From Thiogranum sp. (GTDB lineage: Bacteria > Pseudomonadota > Gammaproteobacteria > DSM-19610), in contig JASBSS010000013.1 of the NCBI GenBank assembly GCA_030148805.1, positions 1 to 64,000 of the forward strand: a stretch of DNA of 64,000 nucleotides. The letters run 5' to 3'. The notes beneath the pieces were generated by a model. The model was not told where the DNA came from, did not search any database, and was given only the letters and a program-made list of their open reading frames with translations. The stretch's first letter is position 1, and the number at the start of each line of letters is the position of its first letter. This document shows positions 45,951 to 55,226 of the stretch, piece by piece. Made by a program: the position numbers and the translations under genes.

Positions 45951-46526
45951 GTGAGACACACCAACCTTTGCAGATTCTATTGTCTTCTTTTCTGTCTGAT
46001 CGGGCTGTCGCTGGCGAAGACGTCACTGGCGGGGGCCAAGTCGCCCTCGGCGGCCGAGCGCATGCTGGCGGGGATCGACGAGGCCACCTGGGTCGAGGAG
46101 GGTCAGGGTCCGCGCGTGGTCTATGTCTTTTTCGATCCGAACTGTCCCTATTGTCACCAGGTGTATGTCGATACGCGTGATTACGTGAAGCGCGGCGAGG
46201 TGCGGTTGCGCTGGGTGCCGGTGGGGGTGTTGACGACCACCAGTTTCGGCAAGGCGGCGGCGATTCTCGATGCTAAGGATCCGTTGCAGGCGTTCCATCA
46301 GAACGAGGATCACTACCAGAGCGGTGACGGCGGCGCGGTGGACGAGGCGCTGGAGGCGAGCGAGAAGGCCGACAAGGCGTTGGCCGCCAATGCGCGCCTG
46401 TTGCGCTTCAGCGGTTTCGACGCGGTGCCCAGTCTGTTGTTCCGCGCCAAGGGCGGCGAGGCGGTGCTGGTGCAGGGCGCGCCGCCGGCGGCGAAGCTGA
46501 AGCGGATTCTGGAGGCGGTGGAATGA
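45951..46526 (+). CDS. DsbG/DsbC-like thiol-disulfide protein
   Basis: A 191-residue secreted thioredoxin-fold protein. An N-terminal hydrophobic signal (F-C-L-I-G-L-S-L-A) precedes the active site F-D-P-N-C-P-Y-C-H at about residues 62-70, the C-P-Y-C form seen in DsbG/DsbC-type isomerases. The N-terminal dimerisation domain of DsbG is missing. The start is GTG 45951. It lies beside a TlpA-like gene on the opposite strand. Confidence 0.78.
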   Translation: MRHTNLCRFYCLLFCLIGLSLAKTSLAGAKSPSAAERMLAGIDEATWVEEGQGPRVVYVFFDPNCPYCHQVYVDTRDYVKRGEVRLRWVPVGVLTTTSFGKAAAILDAKDPLQAFHQNEDHYQSGDGGAVDEALEASEKADKALAANARLLRFSGFDAVPSLLFRAKGGEAVLVQGAPPAAKLKRILEAVE

Positions 46527-46595
46527 AAGTGGTCGGCGGCGCGGTGCTATCGAGTTGAGGGTGCCGGCTGTCGCGGGGGCATGGCGCCGGGCGCG

Positions 46596-47870
46596 TCACT
46601 CCCGTTCGTTCATCAGGGATTCGAGCGTCGCCACCACCTGCGCGTCCTCCCAGTCCACCGCCCCAAACACCCCATAACGAATCTTCCCATTTTTATCCAC
46701 TAAAAAACTGGTGGGGAAGGCCTGCACCTTCCACGCCAGGGTGGTGCGGTTGTCGCGATCGAGCAGCACGGTGAAATCGGCCTGCATGCGTTGCATGAAG
46801 GCGCGCACGGTTTCTGGTGCCTCGGCCATGTTGATGGCCAGGATCCTGAACGGGCGGCCGGCGAGTTTTTGCTGCAGGCGCTGCATGGAGGGGATTTCGT
46901 GCACGCAAGGCGGGCACCAGCTGGCCCAGAAGTTCACCAGCACCACCTTGCCGCGCTGGTCGGCGAGGCGCTGGGTATTGCCGTCGAGGTCGGGCAGGGT
47001 GAATCCGGGGCTGGCGATGCTGCCCTGATAGGGGATCAGCTGCTGGCTGAGCACCGGCTTGTGCGCGCTGGCCGCGGTGGCCGGTTTGGGGGCGTCGGTG
47101 CTTGCGCCCTGGATCGCCGGGGTGGTGGGCAGCAGGGCGGCGGCGCGCGCCAGCATGGCGGGCAGTTTTGTGCTGGCGGCGTTCTCGGCCTCGCTGGCGT
47201 CGGCGCGGAAGAAGAAGCGGTCGCGCGCGCTGTCCACGCTCTGGGTATAGGCCGCGGTGCCGGCCGCGGCCAGGCGCGCCTGCATCGCCTCGGCGCGCAG
47301 ATGACCGACCGACAGCCGGGGCATGATGATGTACAGGGGCACGTTGGGCTGATCGATGATGGGCTGGTACTCGGGGTCCTGGCCGGCGGCTGGGGTGCGT
47401 ACCAGCAGGTTGGGGCTGATCAACAGGGCGCCGAGCAGGTCGCCCGGTGTCTTGGCGTGGGCGCGGTAGTCGGCGGCGGCGCGCAGGGTCAGTCCGGCGC
47501 CGTGGTCGTTGCTGAACAGCAGCACGGGTTTGCCGCTGGCGGCGGCCACGTGGGCAATCAGGCGGCTGACCAGTTCGGGTTCCAGGCGGTTGAGGCTGCT
47601 CACGCCCGGGGGCAGGAAGCGGGCGCCGAACAGGTCGGCGTACCAGACGTCGAAGCCCACCTTGGCCAGGCCCTCGCTCAGGCGCGCGCGCGCATCGCCA
47701 TAGGGGGTTTCGCCGGGGATCCACAGCAGCGCGGCGGCGGGCTGGTCACCGCGGTAGCGCTCCACCGGGATGTCGGTGTCGCCGATGCTGACCTCGAGGC
47801 TCTGGCCGGCGGCCAGCAGCGGCCGGGCGCACAGGAGCAACAGCAGGCACATCAGGGCGCGCAGCTTCAT
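46596..47870 (-). CDS. Alpha/beta hydrolase-like domain fused to a TlpA-like thioredoxin
   Basis: A 424-residue exported protein. After a signal peptide (L-M-C-L-L-L-L-L-C-A-R-P-L-L-A-A), residues 20-255 look like a divergent alpha/beta hydrolase (L-L-W-I-P-G-E, L-L-F-S-N-D-H-G-A-G). Residues 290-424 are TlpA-like, with W-A-S-W-C-P-P-C at about 326-333. TlpA proteins reduce periplasmic disulfides, often for cytochrome c maturation. I chose ATG 47870 to place the signal peptide at the N terminus. The hydrolase half lacks a clear G-x-S-x-G elbow. Confidence 0.75.
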   Translation of the reverse strand: MKLRALMCLLLLLCARPLLAAGQSLEVSIGDTDIPVERYRGDQPAAALLWIPGETPYGDARARLSEGLAKVGFDVWYADLFGARFLPPGVSSLNRLEPELVSRLIAHVAAASGKPVLLFSNDHGAGLTLRAAADYRAHAKTPGDLLGALLISPNLLVRTPAAGQDPEYQPIIDQPNVPLYIIMPRLSVGHLRAEAMQARLAAAGTAAYTQSVDSARDRFFFRADASEAENAASTKLPAMLARAAALLPTTPAIQGASTDAPKPATAASAHKPVLSQQLIPYQGSIASPGFTLPDLDGNTQRLADQRGKVVLVNFWASWCPPCVHEIPSMQRLQQKLAGRPFRILAINMAEAPETVRAFMQRMQADFTVLLDRDNRTTLAWKVQAFPTSFLVDKNGKIRYGVFGAVDWEDAQVVATLESLMNERE

Positions 47871-47916
47871 GGTCCTGGTTTCCCGGCGGGCTCGGTCGCA
47901 GTGCATGGCGGCGGGC

Positions 47917-48753
47917 TCAATCGAAGCGCAGGGAGAAGTCCACCGCGCGCACGTGCTTGGTCAGCGCGCCCACCGAGATGTAGTCGACGCCGGTCTTGGC
48001 GTACTCGCGGAGGTTGTCCAGGTTGATGTTGCCCGAGGCTTCCAGTTCGGCGCGCCCGTCGGTCAGGGCGACGGCTTCTCGCAACTGCTCGAGCACGAAG
48101 TTGTCGAGCAGCACGCGGTCGGCGCCGGCGGCCAGCGCCTGGGCCAGTTGATCGAGGTCCTCCACCTCGATCTCGACCATCAGCTCGGGTTGTTGGCGGC
48201 GCGCGGCCTCCACGGCGGCCTTGATCGAGCCGCAGGCGGCGATGTGGTTCTCCTTGATCAGAAAGGCCTCGAACAGCCCCATGCGGTGGTTGTGGCAGCC
48301 GCCGCAGCGCACGGCGTATTTCTGCGCGTGGCGCAGGCCGGGGAGGGTCTTGCGGGTGTCCAGGATGCGGGTCTTGAGGCCCTCGACCTTGCGCGCGTAG
48401 CGCTGTGCCTGGGTGGCGGTGCCCGAGAGGGTCTGGAGAAAGTTCAGCGCGGTGCGCTCGCCGCTGAGCAGCGCGCGCGCCGGGCCCTTGAGGGTGCACA
48501 CCACCTGGTGCGGCGCGATGGCCTCGCCGTCGGCGCTGTACCAGCGGATGTCGATGCGCTCGTCGAGGTGGCGGAACACGGCGTCGAACCAGTTGCGCCC
48601 GCACAGCACGGCGTTCTCGCGGGTGTAGACGCTGGCTTTCCAGATGCGCTCGGCCGGCACCAGGGCGGCGCTGATGTCGCCGCTGCCCAGGTCCTCGGCC
48701 AGGGCCAGGCGCACGGCCTCGTCGATATGCGCTTCCAGGGCTTCGAGCAGCAT
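47917..48753 (-). CDS. nadC: Nicotinate-nucleotide pyrophosphorylase
   Basis: A 278-residue quinolinate phosphoribosyltransferase for NAD synthesis. Conserved blocks are [45 protein letters not shown] and S-V-G-A-L-T-K-H. It is intact and directly follows the FKBP gene. Confidence 0.96.
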   Translation of the reverse strand: MLLEALEAHIDEAVRLALAEDLGSGDISAALVPAERIWKASVYTRENAVLCGRNWFDAVFRHLDERIDIRWYSADGEAIAPHQVVCTLKGPARALLSGERTALNFLQTLSGTATQAQRYARKVEGLKTRILDTRKTLPGLRHAQKYAVRCGGCHNHRMGLFEAFLIKENHIAACGSIKAAVEAARRQQPELMVEIEVEDLDQLAQALAAGADRVLLDNFVLEQLREAVALTDGRAELEASGNINLDNLREYAKTGVDYISVGALTKHVRAVDFSLRFD

Positions 48754-49104
48754 CTATTCCGACAGTTCCAGCAGCTCGATCTCGAACACCAGGGTGGCGT
48801 TGGGGGGGATGACGCCGCCGGCGCCGCGCTCGCCGTAGGCCAGCTCGGGTGGCACGGTGAGCTTGCGCACGCCGCCGACCTGCATGCCCTGCACGCCCTC
48901 GTCCCAACCGGGGATGACGTAGCCGCACTGCACGGGGAAGCTGAACGGATCGTCGCGGTCCTTGCTGGAGTCGAACTTGGTGCCGTCGGTCAGCCACCCG
49001 GTGTAGTGCACGATGGCGGTCTGGCCGCGGCCGGTGCACACGGGGCCGTCGCCGGCGGTGAGGTCCTCGTAGACGAGGCCGCTGTCAGTGGTCGTGGTTG
49101 TCAT
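48754..49104 (-). CDS. FKBP-type peptidyl-prolyl isomerase
   Basis: A 116-residue stand-alone FKBP domain: V-H-Y-T-G-W-L-T-D-G-T-K-F-D-S-S, V-I-P-G-W-D-E-G-V-Q-G-M and P-E-L-A-Y-G-E-R-G. There is no signal peptide, so it is cytoplasmic. I chose ATG 49104, overlapping the end of the AGCS gene by four bases. Confidence 0.9.
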   Translation of the reverse strand: MTTTTTDSGLVYEDLTAGDGPVCTGRGQTAIVHYTGWLTDGTKFDSSKDRDDPFSFPVQCGYVIPGWDEGVQGMQVGGVRKLTVPPELAYGERGAGGVIPPNATLVFEIELLELSE

Positions 49105-50486
49105 TCGTCTTGCAGCTGTGGTCGGTTTTCTCTCCAGGCGGAAAAATACGCGTTCTTCAGGCGTTGTACCAGCCCTGCCAATAGGGCGAGGCTCAGCAGG
49201 TTGGGTAAGGCCATGAGAATGTTGGTGATATCGGCCAGGTTCCAGACCAGTTGCAGCGGCACGGCGGCGCCGATCAGCACCAGCAGGGTGAACACCAGCC
49301 GGTAGGGGCGCACCGCGCGCTCGCCGAACAGAAAGCGCGCCGAGCGATCGCCGTAATAGGACCAGGCGATGATGGTGGAAAAGGCGAACAGGCTCAGCCC
49401 CACGCCTACCACCGCGGCCCCGGCGGTGCCCAGCGACGACTCGAAGGCGTGCGCGGTCAGGGCGGCGCCCACCAGGCCGTCCTGCCCGCTGGCGTAGGCG
49501 CCGGTGACGACAATCACCAGCCCGGTCATGGTGCAGATCACCAGGGTGTCGATGAACGGCTCCAGCATCGCCACCAGGCCCTCGCGCACCGGTTGGTTGG
49601 TGCGCGCCGCGGCGTGCGCCATGGGCGAGGAGCCCAGGCCGGCCTCGTTGGAGAACAGGCCGCGCGCCACCCCCCAGCGGATGGCCTCGCCGACGGCCGC
49701 GCCGCCGACCGCCCAGGGGTTGAGGGCGTGGTTGACGATGGTCGCCAGGGCGGCGGGGATCTGCGCGGCGTGCTGGACCAGCACCAGCGCCGCGCCGCCG
49801 ATGTACAGCAGCGCCATGGCCGGTACGATGGCGCTGGCGACGTGGGCGATGCGCTGCACCCCGCCGAGAATCACCAGGCCGACGAGAAAGGCCATCAGCG
49901 CCCCGGCCAGCCAGGCGTAGTCGCGCACCTGCGGCAGCAGATAGCCCAGGCCGTCGACCACCGAGTTGGCCTGCACCATGTTGCCGATGCCGAACGAGGC
50001 CACCAGCGCAAAGCCGGCGAACAGCATGGCGGTGCGTTTCATCTTCAGGCCGTGGAGCAGGGTGTACATGGGGCCGCCGGCGACCTCGCCGTCGACGCCG
50101 ATTTCGCGGAACTTCAGCGCCAGGGTGCATTCGGTGAACTTGGTGGCCATGCCGAAAAAGGCCGTCACCCACATCCACAGCAGCGCGCCCGGCCCGCCGA
50201 GCGAAATGGCGGTGGCCACGCCGGCGATGTTGCCGGTGCCGACGGTGGCCGACAGGGCGGTGGACAGGGCCTGGAAATGGCTGATCTGGCCCGGGTCGCC
50301 GGGATCGCTGTAACGCCCCGAGACCAGCGCCAGCGAATGGCGCAGGCCGCGCAGCTGGACGAAACCCAGGCGCAGGGTCAGATACAGGCCCATGCCGAGC
50401 AGGATCGCCAGGGTCAGGCCGTTGCCCCACAGCAGACCGGCCAGTTGGCCGCTCCAGGCGGTGAGGGTGGCGAGCGCTTCAGTCAT
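49101..50486 (-). CDS. Sodium:alanine symporter family (AGCS) transporter
   Basis: A 461-residue inner-membrane protein with about ten transmembrane segments. Family segments are A-L-S-A-T-V-G-T-G-N-I-A-G-V-A-T-A, G-G-P-M-Y and G-L-F-S-N-E-A-G-L-G-S-S-P. It probably imports alanine or glycine with sodium. It overlaps both neighbours, forming the unit egtC-egtB-protease-AGCS-FKBP-nadC. Confidence 0.92.
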   Translation of the reverse strand: MTEALATLTAWSGQLAGLLWGNGLTLAILLGMGLYLTLRLGFVQLRGLRHSLALVSGRYSDPGDPGQISHFQALSTALSATVGTGNIAGVATAISLGGPGALLWMWVTAFFGMATKFTECTLALKFREIGVDGEVAGGPMYTLLHGLKMKRTAMLFAGFALVASFGIGNMVQANSVVDGLGYLLPQVRDYAWLAGALMAFLVGLVILGGVQRIAHVASAIVPAMALLYIGGAALVLVQHAAQIPAALATIVNHALNPWAVGGAAVGEAIRWGVARGLFSNEAGLGSSPMAHAAARTNQPVREGLVAMLEPFIDTLVICTMTGLVIVVTGAYASGQDGLVGAALTAHAFESSLGTAGAAVVGVGLSLFAFSTIIAWSYYGDRSARFLFGERAVRPYRLVFTLLVLIGAAVPLQLVWNLADITNILMALPNLLSLALLAGLVQRLKNAYFSAWRENRPQLQDE

Positions 50487-51000
50487 GCGGGCGTAGGATC
50501 AAGGTGTCGCCTTGCTGGCTGAAAGAGAGTTGTTTGAGCACGCTCATGCCCAGCAGGATCTCCATGTCGCGCATGCCGGGGTTGATGCTGGCGGGCACGT
50601 CGCGCACTTCGAGCGGGCCGATGGCAAGACTGTCGAGGGTGGTGCGCCAGGCGGTGACGCGACCGTTGGCGGTCTGGTACTGCACCGCGCGGCCGCGCTT
50701 CAGGCCCAGGCGCTCGGCCAGCTCGGCCGGGATGGCGACGTCGCTGGCGCCGGTGTCGAGCAGGAACACCACCGGCACGCCGTTGACGGTGCCGCTGGTG
50801 ACATAGTGGCCGAAGCGGTTGCGCTTGAGCACGACTTCGCTGACGCCGTCCTCGACCCGGCTGAACACCGTCTGGTTGGGGTTGCGCTGATGCTCCAGCC
50901 TGGCGTTGAAAAACAGGGTGAGCAGCGCCAGGGCGACGATCCAGGCGGCGACGATCATCGCCTTGCCGAGTCGCTGGGTGTCGTGGGGCGGTTCGCTCAC
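50479..51000 (-). CDS. Retropepsin-like aspartic protease, membrane-anchored
   Basis: A 173-residue protein with one N-terminal transmembrane helix (I-V-A-A-W-I-V-A-L-A-L-L-T-L-F-F) and a single-lobe aspartic protease domain: F-L-L-D-T-G-A-S-D-V-A-I-P at about 79-91. This is the bacterial clan AA type (TIGR02281-like), likely acting as a dimer in the periplasm. The start is GTG 51000. Substrate is unknown. Confidence 0.85.
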   Translation of the reverse strand: MSEPPHDTQRLGKAMIVAAWIVALALLTLFFNARLEHQRNPNQTVFSRVEDGVSEVVLKRNRFGHYVTSGTVNGVPVVFLLDTGASDVAIPAELAERLGLKRGRAVQYQTANGRVTAWRTTLDSLAIGPLEVRDVPASINPGMRDMEILLGMSVLKQLSFSQQGDTLILRPHD

Positions 51001-51011
51001 GCGGCCGGTCC

Positions 51012-52166
51012 TCAGTACACCAGGCGCAGCCCGGCGAACACATGGCGCTTGTCGGCCTCGAAGAAATTGCGGAAGCTCGGGCGCTTGATCGCCGGTTGGG
51101 TATAGAGGCTGCCGCCCTTGAGGGCGTAGTGGCTGCCGTCGAACCAGGGCTGGGAATACTCGTCGTAGGGGAAGGGCTGGAAGCCGTCGTAGGGCTGAAA
51201 GCTGTTGCCGCACCATTCCCAGACCCGCCCGGTCTGTTGCAGCGCGCCGATGCGGCAGGCCGCTTCCCATTGATACTCGTGCGGCAGGCCGGCGCCGGCC
51301 CAGCGGGCGAAGGCGCTGGCCTCGTAGTGGTTCAGGCCGCTGACCGGCTCCTCGGGCGCCAGGGCGTAGGCGCCGCGAACGCCCAGGCCCTGCCACTGGC
51401 CCTCGGCGTCGCGGCGCCAGTGATCGGGGTGGGCGGCGCCACTGGCCTGGCGCCAGGCGTTGCCCGCCGCGTCCCACAGGCTGGCATCGGCGTAGCCGCC
51501 GCTGTCGATGAAACCGAGGTACTCGGCGTTGCTCACCGGGCGCCGGGCGATGCTGAAGGGGCCGAGTTCGGCCTGCTGCGGAGGCAGTTCGTTGTCGTAG
51601 GCCATCGGCCGTTCGCCGCCGATGCGGTAGTGGCCGCCGGGTATGTCGATGCTGTCGCGCGCCGGTGTCGCGGCCTGCAGCGCGCCGGGCGCGGCGTGCT
51701 CGGGGGTGTATTCGCCGAGGCTTTTCTGCGTCAGCACCATGAGCATGGTCTCGTAGTGCTGGCTGTTGTGCTGGAGCAGGAAATGGATCAGGTAGTCGTC
51801 CTGCAACAGGGGATGCCGGCTGAGCTCGGGGCGCAGATTGCGCAGGTAGTGCAGGTTGTAGTGCTGCATCTCCTGGGCCCAGGTCAGCAGGTCCGCGCGC
51901 GGCGGCAGGCGGCGCCCGCGTTCCTCCTTGGGGGTGCGCGGGGGGGTGTAGAAGTCGGCGATCGGCGCGGTGACGCTGTCGTCGCCGCGCAGTTTCTCGT
52001 GCAGCCAGAAGCACTCGTTGTAGACGCAATGGCCCAGGTGCCAGCCCAGCGGGCTGAGGTCGGCGTGGTGCTGGTGGCGGTAGGCGGCCTCGTCGGCGTC
52101 GGCGACCAGGGCCTGCACCAGGGCCTGGGAGCGGCCCAGGCTGTCGATCAGCGCTTCGCGGCTCAC
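51012..52166 (-). CDS. egtB: Ergothioneine synthesis protein EgtB
   Basis: A 384-residue non-haem iron sulfoxide synthase. The N-terminal DinB-like domain has the iron triad in H-x-x-x-H-x-E style (L-Q-H-N-S-Q-H-Y-E-T), and the C-terminal FGE/sulfatase-modifying domain spans about 195-384 (P-V-S-N-A-E-Y; V-W-E-W-C-G-N; K-G-G-S). The start is GTG 52166, overlapping egtC as GTGA. EgtB joins gamma-glutamylcysteine or cysteine to trimethylhistidine. The methyltransferase EgtD is not in view. Confidence 0.9.
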   Translation of the reverse strand: MSREALIDSLGRSQALVQALVADADEAAYRHQHHADLSPLGWHLGHCVYNECFWLHEKLRGDDSVTAPIADFYTPPRTPKEERGRRLPPRADLLTWAQEMQHYNLHYLRNLRPELSRHPLLQDDYLIHFLLQHNSQHYETMLMVLTQKSLGEYTPEHAAPGALQAATPARDSIDIPGGHYRIGGERPMAYDNELPPQQAELGPFSIARRPVSNAEYLGFIDSGGYADASLWDAAGNAWRQASGAAHPDHWRRDAEGQWQGLGVRGAYALAPEEPVSGLNHYEASAFARWAGAGLPHEYQWEAACRIGALQQTGRVWEWCGNSFQPYDGFQPFPYDEYSQPWFDGSHYALKGGSLYTQPAIKRPSFRNFFEADKRHVFAGLRLVY

Positions 52167-52942
52167 AGCGACAACAGGTCCGGCGGTTCCTCGGGATCGA
52201 GGATGAGGATCTGGTGTTCCGGCACGCTCTGCCAGAGGCCGGAGTCGGTCAGCGGTTCGGAGGCCAGCAGCTGCGCCTCGGGGAAGGCCTCGTCGTCGGT
52301 GGTGTAGTAGAGCGTGGGGCTGTCGTCGCCCCAGGCGTGGCGCACCGCGTAGAGGCGCTCGCCGTCGCTGACCGCCAGGGTCATCAGGCCGCGGCTGCCG
52401 TCGCACCAGTCCTCGACCCGCTGCATCAGCTCGCCCAGGGCGCTTTCCACCGGCAGGTCCGGGTTGTCGTTGAGCAGCTGGCGCAGCAGCGCGAACAGGT
52501 ATTCCGATTCGGTGTTGCCGCGCACGCTCTGCAGATACAGCGGGTCGAGCTCGGCGCACAGGCGCGGGCGCACGCGGCTGTGGAAATCGTCGATCAGGCC
52601 GTTGTGGTCGAACAGGTATTCGCCGTCGACGAAGGGCTGGGTGTTGGCGTGGTTGACCGGGTTGCCCGGCGTGGCGCTGCGCACGCTCGCCAGCCACAGG
52701 TCGCTGACCAGGGCGCGCGCCAGGTGGGGCAGGTTGGGGTCGTGCCAGATGGGGGCGGGGTTGACGTAGACCGCGGGCTGGCCCTCGTCGTCGTACCAGC
52801 TGAAACCGAAACCGTCGGCGTTGAGCCGGGCGTAACGCAGCTCGCGCGGCGCCCAGCCCTGCACCAGCAGGCTGTGCGGCGGCGCCAGCAGGAACTGCTC
52901 CAGCGCGATGGGTTCACCCAGATAGGCGGCGATGCGACACAT
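52163..52942 (-). CDS. egtC: Gamma-glutamyl hercynylcysteine S-oxide hydrolase EgtC
   Basis: A 259-residue class II glutamine amidotransferase-type hydrolase. The N-terminal nucleophile is Cys2 (M-C-R-I-A-A-Y-L-G), followed by N-A-D-G-F-G, F-D-H-N-G-L-I-D-D and S-E-Y-L-F. Together with the overlapping egtB this points to ergothioneine synthesis. Confidence 0.88.
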   Translation of the reverse strand: MCRIAAYLGEPIALEQFLLAPPHSLLVQGWAPRELRYARLNADGFGFSWYDDEGQPAVYVNPAPIWHDPNLPHLARALVSDLWLASVRSATPGNPVNHANTQPFVDGEYLFDHNGLIDDFHSRVRPRLCAELDPLYLQSVRGNTESEYLFALLRQLLNDNPDLPVESALGELMQRVEDWCDGSRGLMTLAVSDGERLYAVRHAWGDDSPTLYYTTDDEAFPEAQLLASEPLTDSGLWQSVPEHQILILDPEEPPDLLSL

Positions 52943-53038
52943 GCTGTGATCAATCCCTGCTGACTCGTCCCCGGTGCGGCGATGGTATCCTACGCTGATG
53001 AATATCCCAAGACATGCAAAGCAAACGCTTTTTGCCCG

Positions 53039-53067
53039 CCGTCATACAACTGTAACATTTTTACGGT
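53039..53067 (+). promoter_or_regulatory. Pho box upstream of phoB
   Basis: Seven-base repeats CCGTCAT (53039-53045), CTGTAAC (53050-53056) and TTACGGT (53061-53067), the first two close to the CTGTCAT consensus, are separated by four-base AT-rich spacers ACAA and ATTT. The site lies 64-92 bases before the phoB ATG and implies autoregulation by PhoB under phosphate limitation. Confidence 0.7.
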
Positions 53068-53130
53068 GTACTATTTCAAAAAGGTGACCGCGGCCGGGCA
53101 GGCGGCCGGGCAGCGCCGTTATCCCGCACT

Positions 53131-53832
53131 ATGAGCAGGCAATCGATGAAACGTATACTGGTGGTCGAAGACGAGCAGCCGATCCGCGAAATGGTGGGCT
53201 TCGCCCTGAAGAAGGCCGGCCTGCAATTCGAGGAGGCCGCCGACGCCGAGCAGGCGCTGGTGGCGGTGGCCAGCAACCCGCCGGATCTGATGCTGCTCGA
53301 CTGGATGCTGCCGGGAATGAGCGGCGTGGATCTGGCGCGCCGCCTGCGGCGCGAGGACGTCACCGCCAAGATGCCGATCATCATGCTGACCGCGCGGGTG
53401 GAGGAGAACGACCGGGTGCACGGACTGGAGGTCGGCGCCGACGACTACATCACCAAGCCGTTCTCGCCGCGCGAACTGATCGCGCGCATCAACGCCGTGC
53501 TGCGCCGCAGCCAGGCCGCCGCCGGCGAGGAGCCGATCGAATATGACGGCCTGTCGCTCGATCCGGTGGGCCACCGGGTGCAGGTCGACGGCGTGCCGCT
53601 GAACCTGGCGCCCACGGAGTTCCGCCTGCTGCATTTCTTTATGAGCAACCCGGACCGGGTGTACAGTAGGGAGCAGTTACTCGACCATGTGTGGGGGCGT
53701 GGTGTCTTTGTCGAAGAACGCACTGTCGATGTGCACATCCGGCGTCTGCGCAAAGCGCTCGCCGAGCAGTCCTATGATCGTTTCATCCAGACCGTGCGTG
53801 GAGCCGGCTACCGCTTCTCCATCAGGAACTGA
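53131..53832 (+). CDS. phoB: Phosphate regulon response regulator PhoB
   Basis: A 233-residue OmpR-type regulator. The receiver domain has the phospho-acceptor Asp57 in L-L-D-W-M-L-P-G and Lys in I-T-K-P-F. The winged-helix domain ends with [12 protein letters not shown] and V-R-G-A-G-Y-R-F. A Pho box is directly upstream. phoR follows after two bases. Confidence 0.96.
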   Translation: MSRQSMKRILVVEDEQPIREMVGFALKKAGLQFEEAADAEQALVAVASNPPDLMLLDWMLPGMSGVDLARRLRREDVTAKMPIIMLTARVEENDRVHGLEVGADDYITKPFSPRELIARINAVLRRSQAAAGEEPIEYDGLSLDPVGHRVQVDGVPLNLAPTEFRLLHFFMSNPDRVYSREQLLDHVWGRGVFVEERTVDVHIRRLRKALAEQSYDRFIQTVRGAGYRFSIRN

Positions 53833-53834
53833 GC

Positions 53835-55133
53835 GTGACTGACCCCTGGCGGGGCGAATGGCAACGGCTCGCCGGCCTGGCGCTGCTGGGCGTGCTGTTG
53901 GGGTTGCTGCTGGGCGACGTGGCCCTGGGGCTGTTGCTGGTGCTGCTCGCGTATCTCGCCTGGCACCTTTACAACATGCTGCGCCTGGTGCGCTGGTTGC
54001 GCGAGAGCAAGAAGTTCGAGCCGCCCGAGGCCAGCGGCATCTGGGACCACGCCTTCGAACAGATCTTCCGCCTGCAGCAGCGCAACCGCAAGCGCAAGCA
54101 CAACCTGCGCCGGCTGCTCAAGCGCTTCCACAAGATCACCGTGGCGCTGCCCGATGCCACCGTGGAGCTGCGCCCCGGCAGCGACGAGATCGAATGGTGG
54201 AACAACGCCGCGGCGCGCTATCTGGGTTTCCACTATCCGCGCGACACCGGCCAGCGTATCAGCAACCTGATCCGCTACCCCCGGTTTCTGGCCTATCTGC
54301 ACTCGGGCGACTGGCAGCGCGAAGTGGAGATCCCCTCGCCGGTGAACGAGGACATCACCCTGCGGGTACGTATCATCCCCTATTCCAAGAACCGCCGCCT
54401 GCTGGTGGCGCGCGATGTCACCCGCATCCAGCGCCTGGAGCGCACCCGCCAGGATTTCGTCGCCAATGTGTCGCACGAGCTGCGCAGCCCGCTGACGGTG
54501 GTCACCGGTTATCTGGAGACGCTGGTCGATGGCGAGGAGTGCGCCGGCCAGCTCGGCGACCAGTTGCGCAGCATGCGCTCGCAGACCGAGCGCATGAACC
54601 GCATCGTCAACGACCTGATGCTGTTGTCGCGGCTCGAAAGCGAGGACCCGCAGATCGACACCGCGGTGGTCGTGGTCGGTTCCCTGATCGACACCATCGC
54701 TGATCACGCGCGCGATCTCAGCGGCGAGAGCGAGCACAGTATCCGCCTGGAGGTCGACCCGCAGCTGTGCCTGATGGGCCACGATTCCGAGCTTTACAGC
54801 GCGTTTTCCAATCTGGTGTTCAACGCCGTGCGCTACACGCCGGCGGGTGGCGAGATTCTGATTCGCTGGGAGGAGGCCGGCGGCGAGCTGGTGTTCTCGG
54901 TCACCGATACCGGCATGGGGATCGCGCCGCACCATATCCCGCGCCTGACCGAGCGCTTCTATCGGGTCGACACCGGGCGCTCGCGCGCGACCGGCGGTAC
55001 CGGGCTCGGCCTGGCGATCGTCAAGCACGTGCTGCTGCGCCACGAAGGCCGGCTGGAAATCGACAGCGAACTGGGCACCGGCAGTACCTTCGCCTGCCAT
55101 TTCCCGCTGGCGCGCAAGGCCGACTGTCCTTGA
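53835..55133 (+). CDS. phoR: Phosphate regulon sensor kinase PhoR
   Basis: A 432-residue membrane histidine kinase. Two N-terminal hydrophobic segments (about 12-45) are followed by a PAS-like region. The H box is V-S-H-E-L-R-S-P, the N box N-L-V-F-N-A-V-R-Y-T and G boxes D-T-G-M-G-I and G-T-G-L-G-L-A-I-V. The start is GTG 53835. PhoR, PhoU and PstSCAB together sense phosphate. Confidence 0.95.
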   Translation: MTDPWRGEWQRLAGLALLGVLLGLLLGDVALGLLLVLLAYLAWHLYNMLRLVRWLRESKKFEPPEASGIWDHAFEQIFRLQQRNRKRKHNLRRLLKRFHKITVALPDATVELRPGSDEIEWWNNAAARYLGFHYPRDTGQRISNLIRYPRFLAYLHSGDWQREVEIPSPVNEDITLRVRIIPYSKNRRLLVARDVTRIQRLERTRQDFVANVSHELRSPLTVVTGYLETLVDGEECAGQLGDQLRSMRSQTERMNRIVNDLMLLSRLESEDPQIDTAVVVVGSLIDTIADHARDLSGESEHSIRLEVDPQLCLMGHDSELYSAFSNLVFNAVRYTPAGGEILIRWEEAGGELVFSVTDTGMGIAPHHIPRLTERFYRVDTGRSRATGGTGLGLAIVKHVLLRHEGRLEIDSELGTGSTFACHFPLARKADCP

Positions 55134-55136
55134 GGT

Positions 55137-55165
55137 TTGTCACACAATGGTAATATTTTCGTAAT
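55137..55165 (+). promoter_or_regulatory. Pho box upstream of pstS
   Basis: Three seven-base repeats, TTGTCAC (55137-55143), TGGTAAT (55148-55154) and TCGTAAT (55159-55165), are separated by ACAA and ATTT, the same spacers as in the phoB site. It lies just after the phoR stop. Confidence 0.75.
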
Positions 55166-55226
55166 AGACTTCTCCCCCGGCAGGAAAAGACTTATTCGAT
55201 GTTTTGTGCTTCGAGGAGATGACTCA

